Notes: generated from the letters alone by a model not told the origin. Shown: positions 21,370-51,386, counted from the stretch's first letter. The stretch is DNA of 64,000 bases from Bemisia tabaci (GCF_918797505.1 NC_092796.1:56388851-56452850), one strand, 5' to 3'. Numbers and translations: made by a program.

Positions 21370-24285
21370 TCATGATTCTTGTCAGTAAGTCCCCTGCGCA
21401 CACGTTTTCTGCCATTCTAAAGTTTCACATCTTCTTTTCTCATCAGAAGTCACTAAATTATGTCTGGTTCAAACTAACGTTTCAGATTCTAAGGAACAAC
21501 CTAAGTCCATCCTGATTTTAGTCATGTATCAATTAATATTTTAAATGATGGTCAACTAGATGATAGTCCCCCTCAACTGCAGTTAAAAGTAGCAAGAGAT
21601 GATTTCTAAGTTTTATTGCTTTCCAAATTACTCGCAAGAAACTTGTTTGCAAGTCACTGTCATTCAGAATGGAAGCAAGTGACATTTATTTTTTTAAGTA
21701 TCTCAAAATTCTTAAAAATATCCATGTATGCGATGTATCGCATGCCAGTTCGACCACGTCACTTGAGCTTGACAAATCACCTTAAGAGTTATTGTCCTTC
21801 CTTTATGTCTCATGATTTTGTTCCTGACGGATCCATCTATGATGAATTCGAGTTTCAATAAAGAACTTTTGTTTTGTTTTAGATTATTTTTGTTTTTGTA
21901 TTGCATAATTTCCTTTGTCACCATTTGAAAACTTATCATCAATGACGGGCTAAGTGCCAAAAAGTTAATTCTGAGTTTTTCACATTTTTACTTCATGATA
22001 ACTGGTACAGCACAAACTACTAACGTTATCCTCTGGACGTTATACGTATCACTCTGTGATCTCTGGAAATTAGTTCGTTATTCAGATTGTTGTTCTTGGA
22101 GCTTAGAACGAAAAATGTCCAACTCAGTTTCCTATTTTTTGGCACTGAGCCCATTATTGATAAGTCGTCATTTGTTTTCTTATAAAACTTTACTTTTTAA
22201 GTAAAGATTTCAGACATGCAGTTTTTTTTGGCTATCAAAGAATTTGAACTCTGGATCCCTTTGCTAAATACAGCACCGAGAGGCAAATGCTGCAGCAGTA
22301 TTTCATCATCCAACAATTGAAACTCTCATGCTCGTTTCTCCAAACGTTTCCTCTTTTCTACAGGGCTGAGGATCCAAATTGGCATTTAAACATTTAAATC
22401 GATACCATGAAATCTTGAGAAGTTGAGTTTTTTTCTCCGATCCCATCAATTTTCCCCACGTAAATAGTGTAATCGAATTTCGGTTTTATGAGATATTGGT
22501 TTTCGTTTAAGTTGGAAATTCGTTAATATCTGACACATTTTTTGGTCCTGTCAGAATAAGAAAAAAAAGTAGCGAGTCACGCAATAGCAACATACACCAC
22601 CCAACGCCAAGGTTAAGACATCATTCCTCCTGATATTAAAATGATCTGAAAATAATTTATTTTAAATATAACAGTTGTAACTTTATTTAAAATCCACCAA
22701 GTTCACAAACAAATATTACTGAGAGTCCATTCTCATAACAAATGAAATTATTTACAGGATACACATACATATACAGGATACACATGATGAAGAGAAGGAA
22801 AACGCAGCATTCTGCAAGACACCACGTTATGGTACTTACGGTAGAATGGTCCACTTCTAGTAATTAGGAAAAACGAACGGCAGTGCCCCTTGAAGTTGAC
22901 ACCTGAGACTAAAACGTGTCGAATCATTTAAGGCATGACAGTGGATATCTGTTTTGGCAGTTTATTTTTTAGAAAGAGGACTTACAAACGTACAAACTTC
23001 CCACGATTTCTTTCTTTATTGCACAGCGCAAATAATGTGACGCACGGAATAGACCTCCACAGAGGAGGCCTCTATGGGCGATCCACAATATTATTTCAGG
23101 AAGCTTCATATTCGCTCATTTTTCAAGGGACTAAAATTGCAGTTAAGTTTGCTATCTATGGATACACCTCATCAAGAGGTTATCTTTTTTTGGCTAGCAG
23201 TCTAAAACACTGTCTGATGCAATGTTAAAATAGAGACGAGGCAACTTTCCTCATGCCAAAATGGACCACTCCATGGATACAGATCCTCGTAAAATGAAAA
23301 TACACTCGGATGCTGGAGCTTTTCTCTAAAGCTTCATTATGAATAAATGCCTTCCAATCAAATCGTTGGCCTCAGTTCAAAAATACAGATCAGGCTATGC
23401 AAATTTGCAAAATATCTACCCTTGATATTTTATCCTTGCTTGAGGAAACAAATTAACTTTCATCTTGAACTTCTTCCATACGATACTATTTTCTCTTAGA
23501 CCTTCAAGCATTTAAGTTGGACAGTAATCCAGTAAAAAAATAAGATGCGAATAGAAATGTTGATATGTTTCAATTTCAAACTGAAGTCATGGGCATTTTT
23601 CAATAATTACAAAAGAATAGATTTAAGAATGGACTGAAGTATTTAGAAAACCGACTTCTTGCATAAAAGTCTGAGTCTCATGTTTTACCAATGGAAAATT
23701 TAGATACATTTTCGTTTTAAATGAGAACAGTGCAGTTTCCTCGGCTTAAAATTTACATTACTTATTTTTCAACAAGGTTTTGAGGAATTTCCAACAATAT
23801 AGCTTCATTTGACATAATAAATGAACAGTCCAGTCTCGGTTTTTTACAATTTTACAATCAGAGTCTTTACAAAGTTGGTGCTGAGATGCAGAAAGTATCA
23901 GGGCTTTTCTCCTGAAACTGCGATTTGTACAGATAGCAACGTCCAAGTTTTACCTAACCCTAATGAAACATGGAGTTTCGCTTCCACATCCGCAAATCGA
24001 AACATAGCCTGAGGTAAAATATTGTCCACCTGACCCTTAAGTACAAAGAACAAGTACACTTCAATACTTCAAAACTTTTTCATACATAATTCCTTGACAT
24101 TTTTCTTCATTTTACCATGAAGCCTTACGACCTGATACGATACACATAGATGATTTGGGAATTTTCCATACTTCGCACAGTTTTCGGAGTGTAATTTTGA
24201 GAGAAAATAAGTTATCATGTATAATGCTGACATTCATATCCTAACCACATGCTCATTAATCAAAATCATCAATTAACTTTTAAAC

Positions 24286-24629
24286 CTGCTGTGCTGGATT
24301 CACCAAGTATTTCTGCTTAATAAGTTAGTAGGGCTTCATAGAAACCAAGGAAGCCAATCTGCCAAAAACGCTAAATGAGCCTTCAGACGTTGCCAAATAT
24401 CCTGGTATAAAATACGAATTGAAAGGGAAAGTTCGCAGTTTAATCTAAAATTTCAAGTAAAATTGGACGTATTTATGCCGAAAGGAACTGTGTGCATAGG
24501 GTTTGCATGCAACATAGTTCCTTTTAGCATAAATACGTCCAATTATTCATAACTTCTCTCAAAAATACTTATCAGGGAAAATGTGGCAACATCCAAATGC
24601 ACATACAGCGTTTTTACTTGACACAGCAG
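24286..24629. repeat. Diverged CTGCCGTGC-type MITE with an inserted palindrome
   Basis: The outer ends CTGCTGTG and CACAGCAG, with AAAAACGCT and AGCGTTTTT inside, resemble the 4539 family. A near-perfect 80-bp palindrome (about 24464-24543) lies in the middle, with arms TTTATGCC/TAAAAGGAACT-type. A relative of that palindrome is at 30399-30478. Confidence 0.6.
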
Positions 24630-24643
24630 AATGGTAGAACAGT

Positions 24644-24781
24644 TGGACCACATTTGGCAATTTGGAACTAAAATTTCTGGCTCATCTGTAAAAACGCTTA
24701 TATGCATAGGGAAACTAATAGTACAAACGTTGTTTCTGAACAGAGCAAGAAATTATAGCTACTAATTGCAAAATGTTGTCC
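24644..24781. repeat. 138-bp palindromic element, copy 2
   Basis: The ends GGACCACATTTGGCAA and TTGCAAAATGTTGTCC are inverted. It carries GGCTCATCTGTAAAAACGCT and is related to 21234-21369. It starts only 15 bp after the 24286 element. Confidence 0.6.
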
Positions 24782-27498
24782 AGTTGATTCTAGGTTGGAG
24801 GAACAAGAACAAATTGGAGCAAAAGCTCAATCGTTTGGGACACAGTTTATTTATGTCCATATTGATTAGTTGCTGGGTGGTTGTTATCGAGTTTAATGGG
24901 TAACCATCTTAAAATATTAATGGATGAAGGTGATCTTGTGATCCATCAGCTGAAAATATTATTCTGGTCCAGTTTGCTCAAATCAAAACTACCTTCAAGC
25001 AATCTAAAATCATCAATATCTAAAATAATGAGGAACCTAAAATTGAAGAAGCAACATCATACTGTTCCTTGAACTCAGCAACAGCATCAAGCGAGGAGAA
25101 TACATATTTTTTCATCAAATTTTGAAAAATAACATAACAACAATTTTTCATCACTACTAAAGAATGAATCTGTTCTAGAAATCATTCGTGACATCATCTT
25201 GACTAATTGAGGATTTGCACCGATTTAATACTAAGCCAACATTTTTCAGTAGTACAGCTCACATGAAATATAACACAAGCCTGCAACAATATTTTTTGCG
25301 TTTTAAAACACTAAGGATTTGATAGTTGATTCCTATGTAATTTTTCGCACTGAAAAAGAATCTAAAAATTATCTCAGTTTCCTCTCCACACCTACCACTT
25401 TTCTAGAAACTTGGTACATGATAGAGAAGAACAAGGGTTATTTCTGGATTCTGCAGCTTCAAATACAAAGGTAGACACATAACACATGCCTGAACAATTT
25501 CCCTGCTGTGTCTGAGAGCCAAGATTCTCCGGACACTTGGCATATTCCGCCCATACACTGACATGTAAAAACTTAGCCCCTACGTTTTTGTCTAAAAATA
25601 CATGAAAATTATTTGATCAATGTGTCTAATGGAAACACTCCCACTTAATTTTTGCTGCTAAATTCGGAGATGACATCAGTTATTTTCCATCACCTACCAA
25701 TTTCCCGGATGATCTAATTTTAAAAAATTAAGATTTTACATGCCAAAAAATGCATGTTTTTGGAAAATTCGATTTTCAAGGAAATTGGCGGCTAATGAGA
25801 AAAAACTGAGAATATCGCATTCAGCACCAAAAATTAAATGGAAGCAGCTAAAAGAAATAATATTCCCAATCTGTCAGACAAAAACCAAAAGATAAGTTTT
25901 ACGAAGGGGTACATGGGAAAATCATGTCATAAGAGCGGAAAAACTTCATCAGACACAACTTTAAAATTGTTAAGGCATGCAATACACGGCTTTCGGTGTA
26001 TTTTTAGCTCCAGAATCTGAAAAAGACTGTTGACTTTATCTTGTACACATACACCAATTCCCCTCAGAAAACCCTATTTTTAGAGGAATATCCTGATTTT
26101 CTGGAAAATTGGTGGGTAGAGGGGAAAACTCAGATCATTAACAGACTCAGCACTAAAAATTAATCAAAAATCGAGCATTTTCATTTTACATGTAGCTCTG
26201 AGTGATTTAGCTGAGAAGGGGTGGGATTGAAAAAATACAAACATGAAGCTAACGTTGCATATTTTAAGGTGCCTGAGTCTAACTACATATTGCCTACTTA
26301 TTGAAGAAACAGAAAGAAAAGAAAGTTTGACTGTGTGCAGAAACATACAACGAATGGTTGAGGGCTCAGAACACAAACTCACAAATTTGCGTCAGAAGGA
26401 ACATATTACTTGATGCCTTTATTTCTTGCCTTGAAAAGTGGTGAGTGGAGTTAGGTAACAGGTTTTGTCCATTGAGTTAGCGCACAGGGATTGACTTTCT
26501 CAGTGAGCCAATAATAGTCTGTATTTTTAAAAATGGACCGAGTTGATTGCATAACAACAAGCACTAGTCGCCACTTTTGGACTATTGACACCTAATAAGC
26601 CATAACAAAGAAATAAACCAATAAACAAAGACAAAAGAAGAAAGGCACGCAGCACTACATACATTTAAGGGTTTAAATTGTTTCCACGCCAATTAAAGAT
26701 TCTGATTTGCGAAGCACGATCAATTCATTTTTTCAGCTCTTGAGAGAAGTTAAAAACTTGGTAGATAATTTGCCAGGTGTCTACTACAGAATTAGTAAAC
26801 ATCATAGGCTATAGACCTAATGGCCATCATTGATCCAATGACATTAAAAAGTAAGTATTGGTCTCTTTCACTTGCATAGCGGACTCTTTACACTCATTCT
26901 TATTACTGAGTGTAATTATTGCTGTTCTTTTGAAATGAACTGGTTTTGAATGATAAATATTATTGATTGAATCATATGATATACCCGGACAGGGAGGGAG
27001 GGTTATTTATATCTTAGTTTAAAAATATATAGACATTTATATTTCATCAAAAATAATGTGAGCATCTGATTTAAAATAAATTTTAGTTCAGAAAGAAAGC
27101 GGTGGTATTAGTTACTAAAGCTTTGACCTAAACAGAAAAGAAGAGCGTAAAATGCGTTCTAAGCAACAGCTTTGTAACTATCCAAATAACTTTGACTAGA
27201 AAAAATAAATATTATGACTACTGCTGTTAGTGCTTTCTTTCATTTGTTGAAAGAGCATATCCAAGTCCAGTTTTTTCTTTACTCTATTCAGTGATTTAAT
27301 GCAGGACCTAGTAATAATTAATTCCCGAAGAAAATTAACATTGATTAATGTACTTTAGTGCTGTGTATCACCTTCTTTCAATTCCGTTCACAATTTACGG
27401 TGGATTAATTCTTGCATCAGAAGAAAGTTGATTACAAATAGAAAAGTGAGCACCGACTGTAGTAATTATAATTTTTATCAATTCTATAACCTCTCAGC

Positions 27499-27504
27499 TT
27501 TATT
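27499..27504 (-). terminator. Possible poly(A) signal of the E3 ligase gene
   Basis: AATAAA on the minus strand, about 283 bp after the stop codon at 27787. Other AATAAA words occur further on, so the true cleavage site is open. Confidence 0.3.
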
Positions 27505-27786
27505 AGTAAAATTAAATTATCTACTTATTTCTACTTCCAAAGGCACCCTGCTCTTTGCAATCACAAAGCAATGGGGAGTTGTAGATTGCAGCTTTAGTGA
27601 GAGCAGTAAAATATCCTAGAATCAACACTCTAAAATGGAATGACTTCGGGAAACTGGAGCTTTGATGAGAACTGCCAAGTATCCAAAACTACAAAATGCG
27701 AAAACTCGGTAGGATATTGTGATTCTTGATACATTCAGTATCGAAATATTTTGCACAATCATTGCAGGAGAATTTCCTTCTATAAT

Positions 27787-44148
<16,362 letters not shown>

Positions 44149-47100
44149 GGTGTAATTTGATAGAGGCTAGGATTTTAAGGCCAACTTAGGGGAATGACCA
44201 GATCTAAAGAAGGAAAGAGATTTCATGTTAAATGTAAAAGTTGATAAAATGTAACCAGTAAAGACCTTACAGATAAATTTAAAGAGTAGAATTAATTTGA
44301 TACTAATCAAGTTTTCTGATACATATTGATTGGCATTTTCTGTCACCTCTCAAAAGAACATCTAACTTAGCCTAAAAGCACCAAATTCCTGGTTATACCA
44401 TAACTTTCTTGTTAGGTCTAAACTTTTCCTGAGTGTTTACCAGGGCTATTGGATGCTTCATTTTGATGCTGTAACGAATTTCAGTCAGGAGTAATTCAAT
44501 GTATTTGGGTGCTATTGTCTTAGAACTAGGTAAACAATTAGTCTAGCTGAAGCAATTTATTATATTCCACCAACAATTTTAAGTAGGAGAAACAAGAAGT
44601 GATTTCTTGAGGATAGCAATCTCTTTCAAGTGGATCAAAGTGTAATGATCTCATCGTCCAAACTCTTTCATAGAAAGCTAACATGAAACAGGTGCCTGCA
44701 TCAGGTAGATGAAAATTAATTTCTTTCAAGGTCTAAGCTAATTAAATGCTACTTACTTCATTCTGTCCAATGGAGATAGATGAAAAACTGAGTGCAACGA
44801 AGTTTTCTCCCATTTTCGATCCATCCAACTTTTCAGCTCATATTTTTCCATCTAAGTGTAGCGCTACAAATTTGCGATGTGTCTTCATGTGATAATTGAA
44901 TAGACTTGGAGCTTCAGGAAAATGATTTGAACATCTCTCCACTGATAAGATATATCATGTCATGAGCGCAAATTCAATATTTGGAAACAGCCTTGAATGA
45001 AGCTGGGGGATGGAATGGAAATGCACTTCAATACAGGTAAAAGAAAGAGCTCTGATCTGGCTACATACAACAAGTGATTACAACAAATAGCACAATTCGT
45101 TCGATACTAGCCGAAAACAGGAATTTTAGGTGTGAGGCCGGAAAAATAATACTTCGACAGATCTCGTGACGTGATAATGTTGACAAAAGTCGATAGGCAC
45201 TTGACTCACTTGACTCAATTTACAACAACTTACAATAACTTACAACAATAAGTACACCCGTGTACACCATTTACAAGCACTTCAGATGCGTTGTTAAAGT
45301 CCACAACTGCCCAACGAAAATTACCCGCTGAGCGTTGAGCTCAACGAAAGCGTTGGTAAATTCTGGTGGATTTACCCGTTTTCCAAGATGGCTGCTCAGC
45401 AAACTGCCCAACAGCTCAGCGAGGTTCTCGGCTGCTGTGGACCGCTCAAAGACATAAAGACGGAGCGCTCGTATCTAAAAGCACGGGGAAAAAGTGAAGC
45501 TAGGTTCGGCGCTGCGCGCTTGTGTGAGTGTGTAGATGAGCGCGGGAATCCATGGCGGCAAACGGAAATTTGATTTGAACTTGTCCTCTTGATTTTTCCT
45601 TATTTCTTCTTCGAAACGTGTTTTAAATGCTTAAAACGATTATATTAAGAAAGTTCGGTCTGCGTCCTAATATATTACACCTACTTTTGCTCGGTAACAG
45701 GCAGTAATCTCAGATAAAGTTAGTTTTTCTTCTGCTTATGGTGGTTCTGCAGGTTCAAACAGGCCGTTACAGTTCTAGATCTACGTTACTCCCAAATGAA
45801 ATCAGTCGGTCGACGACGGACCGAAACTAACCTAAAGTTAATAAAATATGAGTGTGTACCTGAATTTGGGCAAAAATCAACCTAAAATACTTTGTTTCCG
45901 CAATTTTATTTATTAGTTCCCGCCCTACATTTGAATTCAAACTTGTCCCGATTTCGCCGCCAATCCTCTAGCCAATAGTAGAGGTGATTGAAAAGAAGCT
46001 CTAGAAGCTTCATTTTTTGCTTTTAGTGCTCCGTCTTTATGTCTTTGGGACCGCTGCCGAGTTTGCTGGATTGTTGTAATGTTATTGTTTACATCCATAA
46101 CCGCCATTTTTTCGCACTTCTTCGCCACATGTTCGTCACCAGACTGACTTGCAATTGCTTATAATCGTTTATTGCGTCAATTTCGTAATAATGTGGGTGT
46201 TAATAAGATTTTTAAATGTTAAAAATCTTAAATTTCAACAAAACTTAACCTCCAAATCCGCAGAATCCTACGGGAATTTAACAACGACACCTCGATTTTC
46301 TCCCGTCTGTTGAGCTGACATCATCGTTGAGATGACGTCAATCCTGCTGAGATTCGGCCATTCTTGTTGGGCAGCAAAAGTAATTTAACAACGCACCTTT
46401 CATTTGGAAAACAACTTCCAGTGAACATCCACCATCTTGCCGATGCTAGTGACGTAGTCATGTATAATTATAATAACCAATGAAAAATGTAGACGCGGCA
46501 TAAAGTAGCACTGACGTAATCAAGGCTCGACTCTGATTGGCCACTCGTGTTACTGATAAGAAAATGCGAATGAAATCTGTCATCTGTCGTCATCACGCCA
46601 ATCCATGACATCTCCATGTTATCAAAAAATGTTGTTTATATTCTTATCTGTCTATGAAAATTGCAAATTGCTGATTGATTTCACTTGAATGTTATTATCA
46701 TTTCATTTGCCCTCCTCTCATCTAAGTAATCGTAACAGCGTTATCTTCACAAACCTTGGAATTTAAGGATAGCTGCTAATTTTTGTAAGTTTACATGTTT
46801 TGTTTTATTGTTCAACTCAAATCCCAAAGATTGCGTGAACCAGATAAGTTGCGTTGTTGTCCTACATAAGTTGTCAGTTGTCTACCTCTGACTGTCACAC
46901 GCAAGAGGCAAATTCAGTATTATCTCCTCAGAGGAATGCCCATGTTATTGGTATCTGCACACAACGACAGCATGACTTCATCGCTACCCTTGATCGCTCC
47001 TCAAACGTTACCTAATAGTGGCAGCATAGTCGCTTGGGAATCATAAGTGAACAATTCCATACCTGTCTGAAGCAAGTTCTAATGATATAGTTTGAGCTTC

Positions 47101-47394
47101 AGGAATATCAAATTTTTTTTTTTTTCTCTGCATAATACTCAGTTTTTTTCTGAAGTCGATTCATTTTGCATACTCTCCCACCTGTCTAAACTAGCGCCAT
47201 TTCAACTTCAAGAAAGCAGCTGTTAAAGCCAGCCTCCCCCTCCCAACCATCGTTTCCACAGTCTGCAGGCATGATTAAAAAGTCCATCAGCACTTTGATT
47301 ATTCCTTATTTTTCTTTTTCAGGTCGAATTCTTCGTTGTTATTTTATATAGGTCTACCTGCTCTTAAGGCGGTTAACTCCTCTTTTCATTGCTG
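44149..47394. other. Divergent promoter region between the E3 ligase and CIB1-like gene
   Basis: Both genes start outward from here. The ligase has a 5' UTR acceptor at 44203/44204, so at least one non-coding exon lies upstream. The CIB1-like gene has an acceptor ending at 47322, and a possible donor near 46785, so its first exon is probably at about 46.7 kb. Between about 45290 and 46420 there is an inverted pair (GTTGTTAAAGTCCACAACTG and its diverged complement) that encloses another pair (GACATAAAGACGGAGC at 45450-45466 and complement at 46026-46041). A full CRE TGACGTCA is at 46333-46340 and an ATTGG box at about 46537. Confidence 0.5.
46333..46340. promoter_or_regulatory. CRE-like palindrome TGACGTCA
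   Basis: A perfect 8-bp CREB/ATF site in the divergent spacer, with further GACGTA words near 46451 and 46512. The functional assignment is an inference from the motif and its position. Confidence 0.35.
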
Positions 47395-50272
47395 ATGGGT
47401 CAAGCTCAAAGTCAATTCTCAGAGGAGGAGCTTCAAGATTATGAGGTAATTTGTAAGCTTTTTGCTTTGCTCTTCAAAAACTTAAGTATGGCTCAAAGCC
47501 TTTATGTTATGCAAGGGTTAACTTCCACTACGGTCTATTCCAGTTTCTTACTCCTATTGCTAACTCAATCAAATCTCAAAAAAAGAAGGGAAAAAAAGTT
47601 CTGCTCTTCCAGCATTACTTAAGTTTCCTATTCTTGGCGCTGTTCCTCTTTAGCTCCTTTTCACATGGTTAGAAATGAGGGTCCAGAATTATTTAATCTG
47701 AAGTTCTAGACAAAAGACTTACACTTACGTTAGAAAGAAAGACAAACGATTTATACTTTTAGAAGTAAGTTTTCAAAAGACATCTTATATCAGTCGGCAT
47801 AAAAAAGAAGTAAAAAAAAAAATTGCTCATATGGTCCATTTACTGATTTGTTGATGTTAAGATCCTAGGATAACCTAGAATCAAAGCGGGTACTGGCATT
47901 CATGTCTCACGCAGAGAAGCGATGGACTAATCATAAAATGGGCTATCCACAGATTGCCGTATAAAAAAGCACTGTAGCTGGATAGTCCATTTTCTGATGG
48001 GTGATGTGATTTGAAGTGTGCAAAAGCACATCCATAAGCGAAGCATTGGCTTGGATTTTAGAGGTAAATTTCTCAGAAACCTATGAATATAATATTACCA
48101 AAACTTTGAAAATCCAAAGATCTGAGCACCAAAATGTTGATTAAATCAATATAACTTTAAAAAACTGACTAAAACTCAAGGTGAAGCAGACCAACAGCAA
48201 AGGCATCGCCCTTTCAACACACATAACTTTAAACGATCTGGAAAAGTGGATAGTCCACTTTTCGTGATGTGAGTACCCGCTTTGATCCTTGGTTACCCTA
48301 CTACATCTTAAGAGAAAGCCCTGTAAGTTCCTATCCTCTTTTGTCCTAGGTCATCCAAATTGTATCGAAAAGTTACCACTGCCAATTAGTTTTTTTTTCT
48401 CTTCTTTGTTAACCATAAAATTAGAAATGTATTTTTTTACATCAGTTTTTTTTTAATCAAAGTGCAATTTTTCAATGACTTCATTAACTCTTAATTTTCT
48501 TCTTTTAGGATTTAACTTATTTTTCAAAAAGAGAGGTATTGAAGTAAGTACAAATATATTTAACTATTACTCTGTTTTATATTTATCTTTATTTGTTCAA
48601 GGAAGAAATTTACAATAAGCACCAAAAGAAACAAATTACCATTTCTTCCTTATTAACTTGTCCAATACATTTAAAAGGCTGAATAAAACAACAAAACAGA
48701 AATGCATGCCTCGCAAATTGACAAGCAGAGAGCCCTTTACAGGTCCTCCTAAGTTTTCAGCCCATTTGTTCTAAATTAGTTCAAGGGCAACTTAATAACA
48801 CGACTCTTGGACATTTTTTTACATGGACTTGGCTCAAATGAAAGCCACAAAAGTAGCCAATACCGTTCACATGGCACAACCAAATTATGAAACGAAAATT
48901 TTCTAGCAGAAAAGAGCTCCATCTTCTCGTATCTGAAACAAAGCACCCCTCAGATTTTCAACAACTTAGTAAATATTTAATTTTTCCTCTTGAAAATTTG
49001 CAGAGTTCATCAGAAGTTTAAAGCTCTTGCTCCAGAAAAAGTTGGCCACAACAAAAATGCAAAGCTATCCATGAGCAAAATTTTGCAGTATCCGGAGCTG
49101 AAAGTAAATCCTTTTGGTGAGCGAATTTGCCAAGTATTCAGCGCTAGTAGGGATGGAGATCTGACCTTCGAAGATTTCCTTGACATGATGTCTGTTTTCA
49201 GTTCTTACTGTCCCAAGCCAGTGAAAGCAGAACATGCTTTCAGAATTTTTGGTAAGTACATAATAGTGAATCCTACTAGACTTTTCTTGAGATAAGGGCA
49301 TTTTCTCATCCCTTTTCTATTTTATCAGCCCTCTCTTGATGTCCTATTTATGCTACCTTGCAAGTATCGTAAAAACCTGTCGAATTCTATTCTAAAAGAG
49401 TCAGTTAAGCATAAAATGTTGTATCATTCAGAAATAACCAGCATGCTCAGTTGATGAAAGTGTATGCGATTTTTCTCAGTGAAGTATTACAAAAAGGAAT
49501 ATGTTTGAAAACTTAAAAATTTTTGCTATCCAAATGAAGCCTGAACTGTGAGCTCTAAAACAGGAGAAAGTTGGCAGTGAAATAAAACTTGTCACAACAT
49601 CAAAACAAAGATTCAGAAGTGACAGGAAATAAGATGAAAGGTGTATCCCATTGAGTCATACTACCAAGCATGTTACCATTAAAAAACTTGGATATTGGAA
49701 CCTCCTTTGATGAGAGAATGTCTTGAATGGTGCTAAAGATGCAGTTTTTGGAAGGGGCAAATAGATTAAATTCCTAAAGACTCCTTTCTTACTTTCAGAT
49801 TTTGATGGGGATGATATGCTGGGACTGTCTGATCTTCGACAAGTGATTGACCGGATAACAGGTCCCCAGCACTTGAGCGAGCAAGAACTTCAACATTTCA
49901 TTCAAAACATCCTTGAAGAAGCGGATTTGGATGATGATGGAGCTCTCTCTTTTGCCGAATTTGAGCACATAATAGATAGAGCTCCAGATTTTGCCAGGTA
50001 TTTTTCTTTGCACCTCTGTTTGCTTTGTATTTTTGCAGCCAGATAATTTTAGCCCAGGTATTCGTGTCGTATGCGGTCCATCGGGAAAGTGCCTTCCTGT
50101 TGAAAGCCTTCATGTTTGGATAATGCTGTAGGTATTTTATTTTTACTGAATAAATAAGAGCACAATTATTGCGTGTAATTCAAATTAAAAAGAAATAGTT
50201 CTTTATTCTACCTCCTCAGGACCTGATAAGTTTTCCTTTTATTTTTTCAGAGCATTTTCAATGCATTTGTGA
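47395..50272 (+). CDS. CIB1: Calcium and integrin-binding protein, CIB1-like, 184 aa
   Basis: CIB proteins are small EF-hand calcium sensors that bind integrin tails, kinases and other partners at membranes. Exons: 47395-47445, 48509-48543, 49004-49251, 49799-49997, 50251-50272; 555 nt in frame. The start ATGGGTCAA gives MGQAQSQ, an N-myristoylation signal as in CIB1/2. The order DLTYFSKREVL, ELKVNPFGERICQVF, LTFEDFLDMMSVFS, HAFRIFDFDGDDMLG is the family pattern, and closer to CIB1 (DLTFLTKQEIL, FRIFDFDDDG) than CIB2. EF-hand 3 (residues 112-123, DFDGDDMLGLSD, Asp at position 12) and EF-hand 4 (154-165, DLDDDGALSFAE) keep the calcium ligands; EF1 and EF2 are degenerate, as expected. The end APDFARAFSMHL matches CIB1 SPDFASSFKIVL, which decides the last acceptor. 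An acceptor 2 nt later would give a longer tail. Confidence 0.88.
47864..48302. repeat. 439-bp inverted-repeat element in CIB1-like intron 1
   Basis: The ends (CCTAGGATAACCTAGAATC with CAAAGCGGGTA, and TACCCGCTTTGATCCTTGG) are inverted. A second pair inside contains GGCTATCCAC / GTGGATAGTCC. No coding content is seen. Confidence 0.65.
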
Positions 50273-51221
50273 AGAATTATCTGCTTGCTTCAAGAGAAAA
50301 TGAATGGAACAATTATTTTGCATGGATCTCAACATCATTCAAGAATTTTTCCAGCAAGAATTTGTGCTACTGGATGGTGACAGAGAGCTGTGAACTCTTT
50401 GAAGTAAAAATCAATTCATAGATCCATCGAACTTTAGAACAACACATCTAAAAAATCAATTTTTATACTTTTTAGGGACTCACCCAATTCAAAGCCACGT
50501 TTGAGGTCAACTCTGACTTGCCGAAACAAAACTTGGAAATGTGAGCTTTGTCGTAATGCCTTCTTCTACCAAAATTGAGGCCAAGTGGTGCAAAATGTTT
50601 TTGCTCATACTTTTAGCTCTCCATTGAACTAAAATGTTTCCAATTCAGTAAATAGAATCCAAAGACATTTTATTTTTTTGCGCCCACCACCTCTGTGTGG
50701 GTTCAACCCCTAAGGCTACCCTAAAAATTAACATCTTTTCTTTTTCCCGAATTCATAATTACAGCATTAAGATGAAAGCCATGAAAATTCATTTCTTATA
50801 CATTCAGCTGTCATATTTTTTTTTAGCTCAGTGGTAAAGCTCTATTCATGTAGTCTTTCTTGTAAACCCACCTCTGCTTTGAATGAGGTCAAACGTTTAA
50901 ATCACTAAAAACTTGCATCTAAGGATATTCTTGCAAAACAGGGATGCTCAGTCCAAAAAATTAAAGCTACTGTCTTCAGGATAAAAAAAAGTCCTGCTAA
51001 CTTGAGTTGTTGTCATGTTGGCACCTTTGGAGCAGAAAAGCACGGTAAAGTTCTCTTTGGGCTAATAACCTCCATCAGGAGGTAAAACTCTGAACTCTCC
51101 CAATTAGCCAAGTACTGATGATGAAGGATTGTGCTTGTGTCGTCACTCATAAGATTTTACAACAATATAAATACTCTCTCTGTTTTTCTACAACTGTATA
51201 ATTACCAAACCACACAAGGGG

Positions 51222-51386
51222 CAGTGGCGTGGCGTGAATTGCGATAAATCGATTGTACTGCCGTTTAAACCTATGGTGAAGAATCGATTATTAAGGTGTT
51301 CGCTGCGAACACCCTGTTTATCGATTCTTTTCCATAGGTTTAAATGGCATAACAATCGATATATCGCAGTTCACGCCACGCCACTG
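51222..51386. repeat. 165-bp hAT-type MITE, copy 2, with 8-bp target duplication
   Basis: CAGTGGCGTGGCG ends are inverted, and the element is flanked by a perfect ACAAGGGG direct repeat (51214-51221 and 51387-51394). It has the same length as copy 1 at 3744-3908 and only a handful of differences. The intact target duplication points to a recent transposition. Confidence 0.92.

Larger units (their letters stand above)
20362..27786. other. Convergent spacer between HAX1 and the E3 ligase
   Basis: No gene is recognised in this 7.4 kb. It should hold the two 3' UTRs. A degenerate copy of the abundant element is at about 20561-20745, a MITE fragment at about 21742-21783 followed by AATAAA near 21859, and palindromic elements at 21234-21369, 24286-24629 and 24644-24781. 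The stretch 25000-26400 has repeated phrases such as AAATTGG(T/C)GG and TTTTTAG near two inverted sites, but no clear ends. The remainder is AT-rich without visible structure. Confidence 0.5.

Noticed and set aside
50253..50421. Long C-terminal extension as the main CIB1-like product
   Set aside because: The shorter end is colinear with CIB family C-termini and uses the first AG after the pyrimidine tract, so it is the better default.
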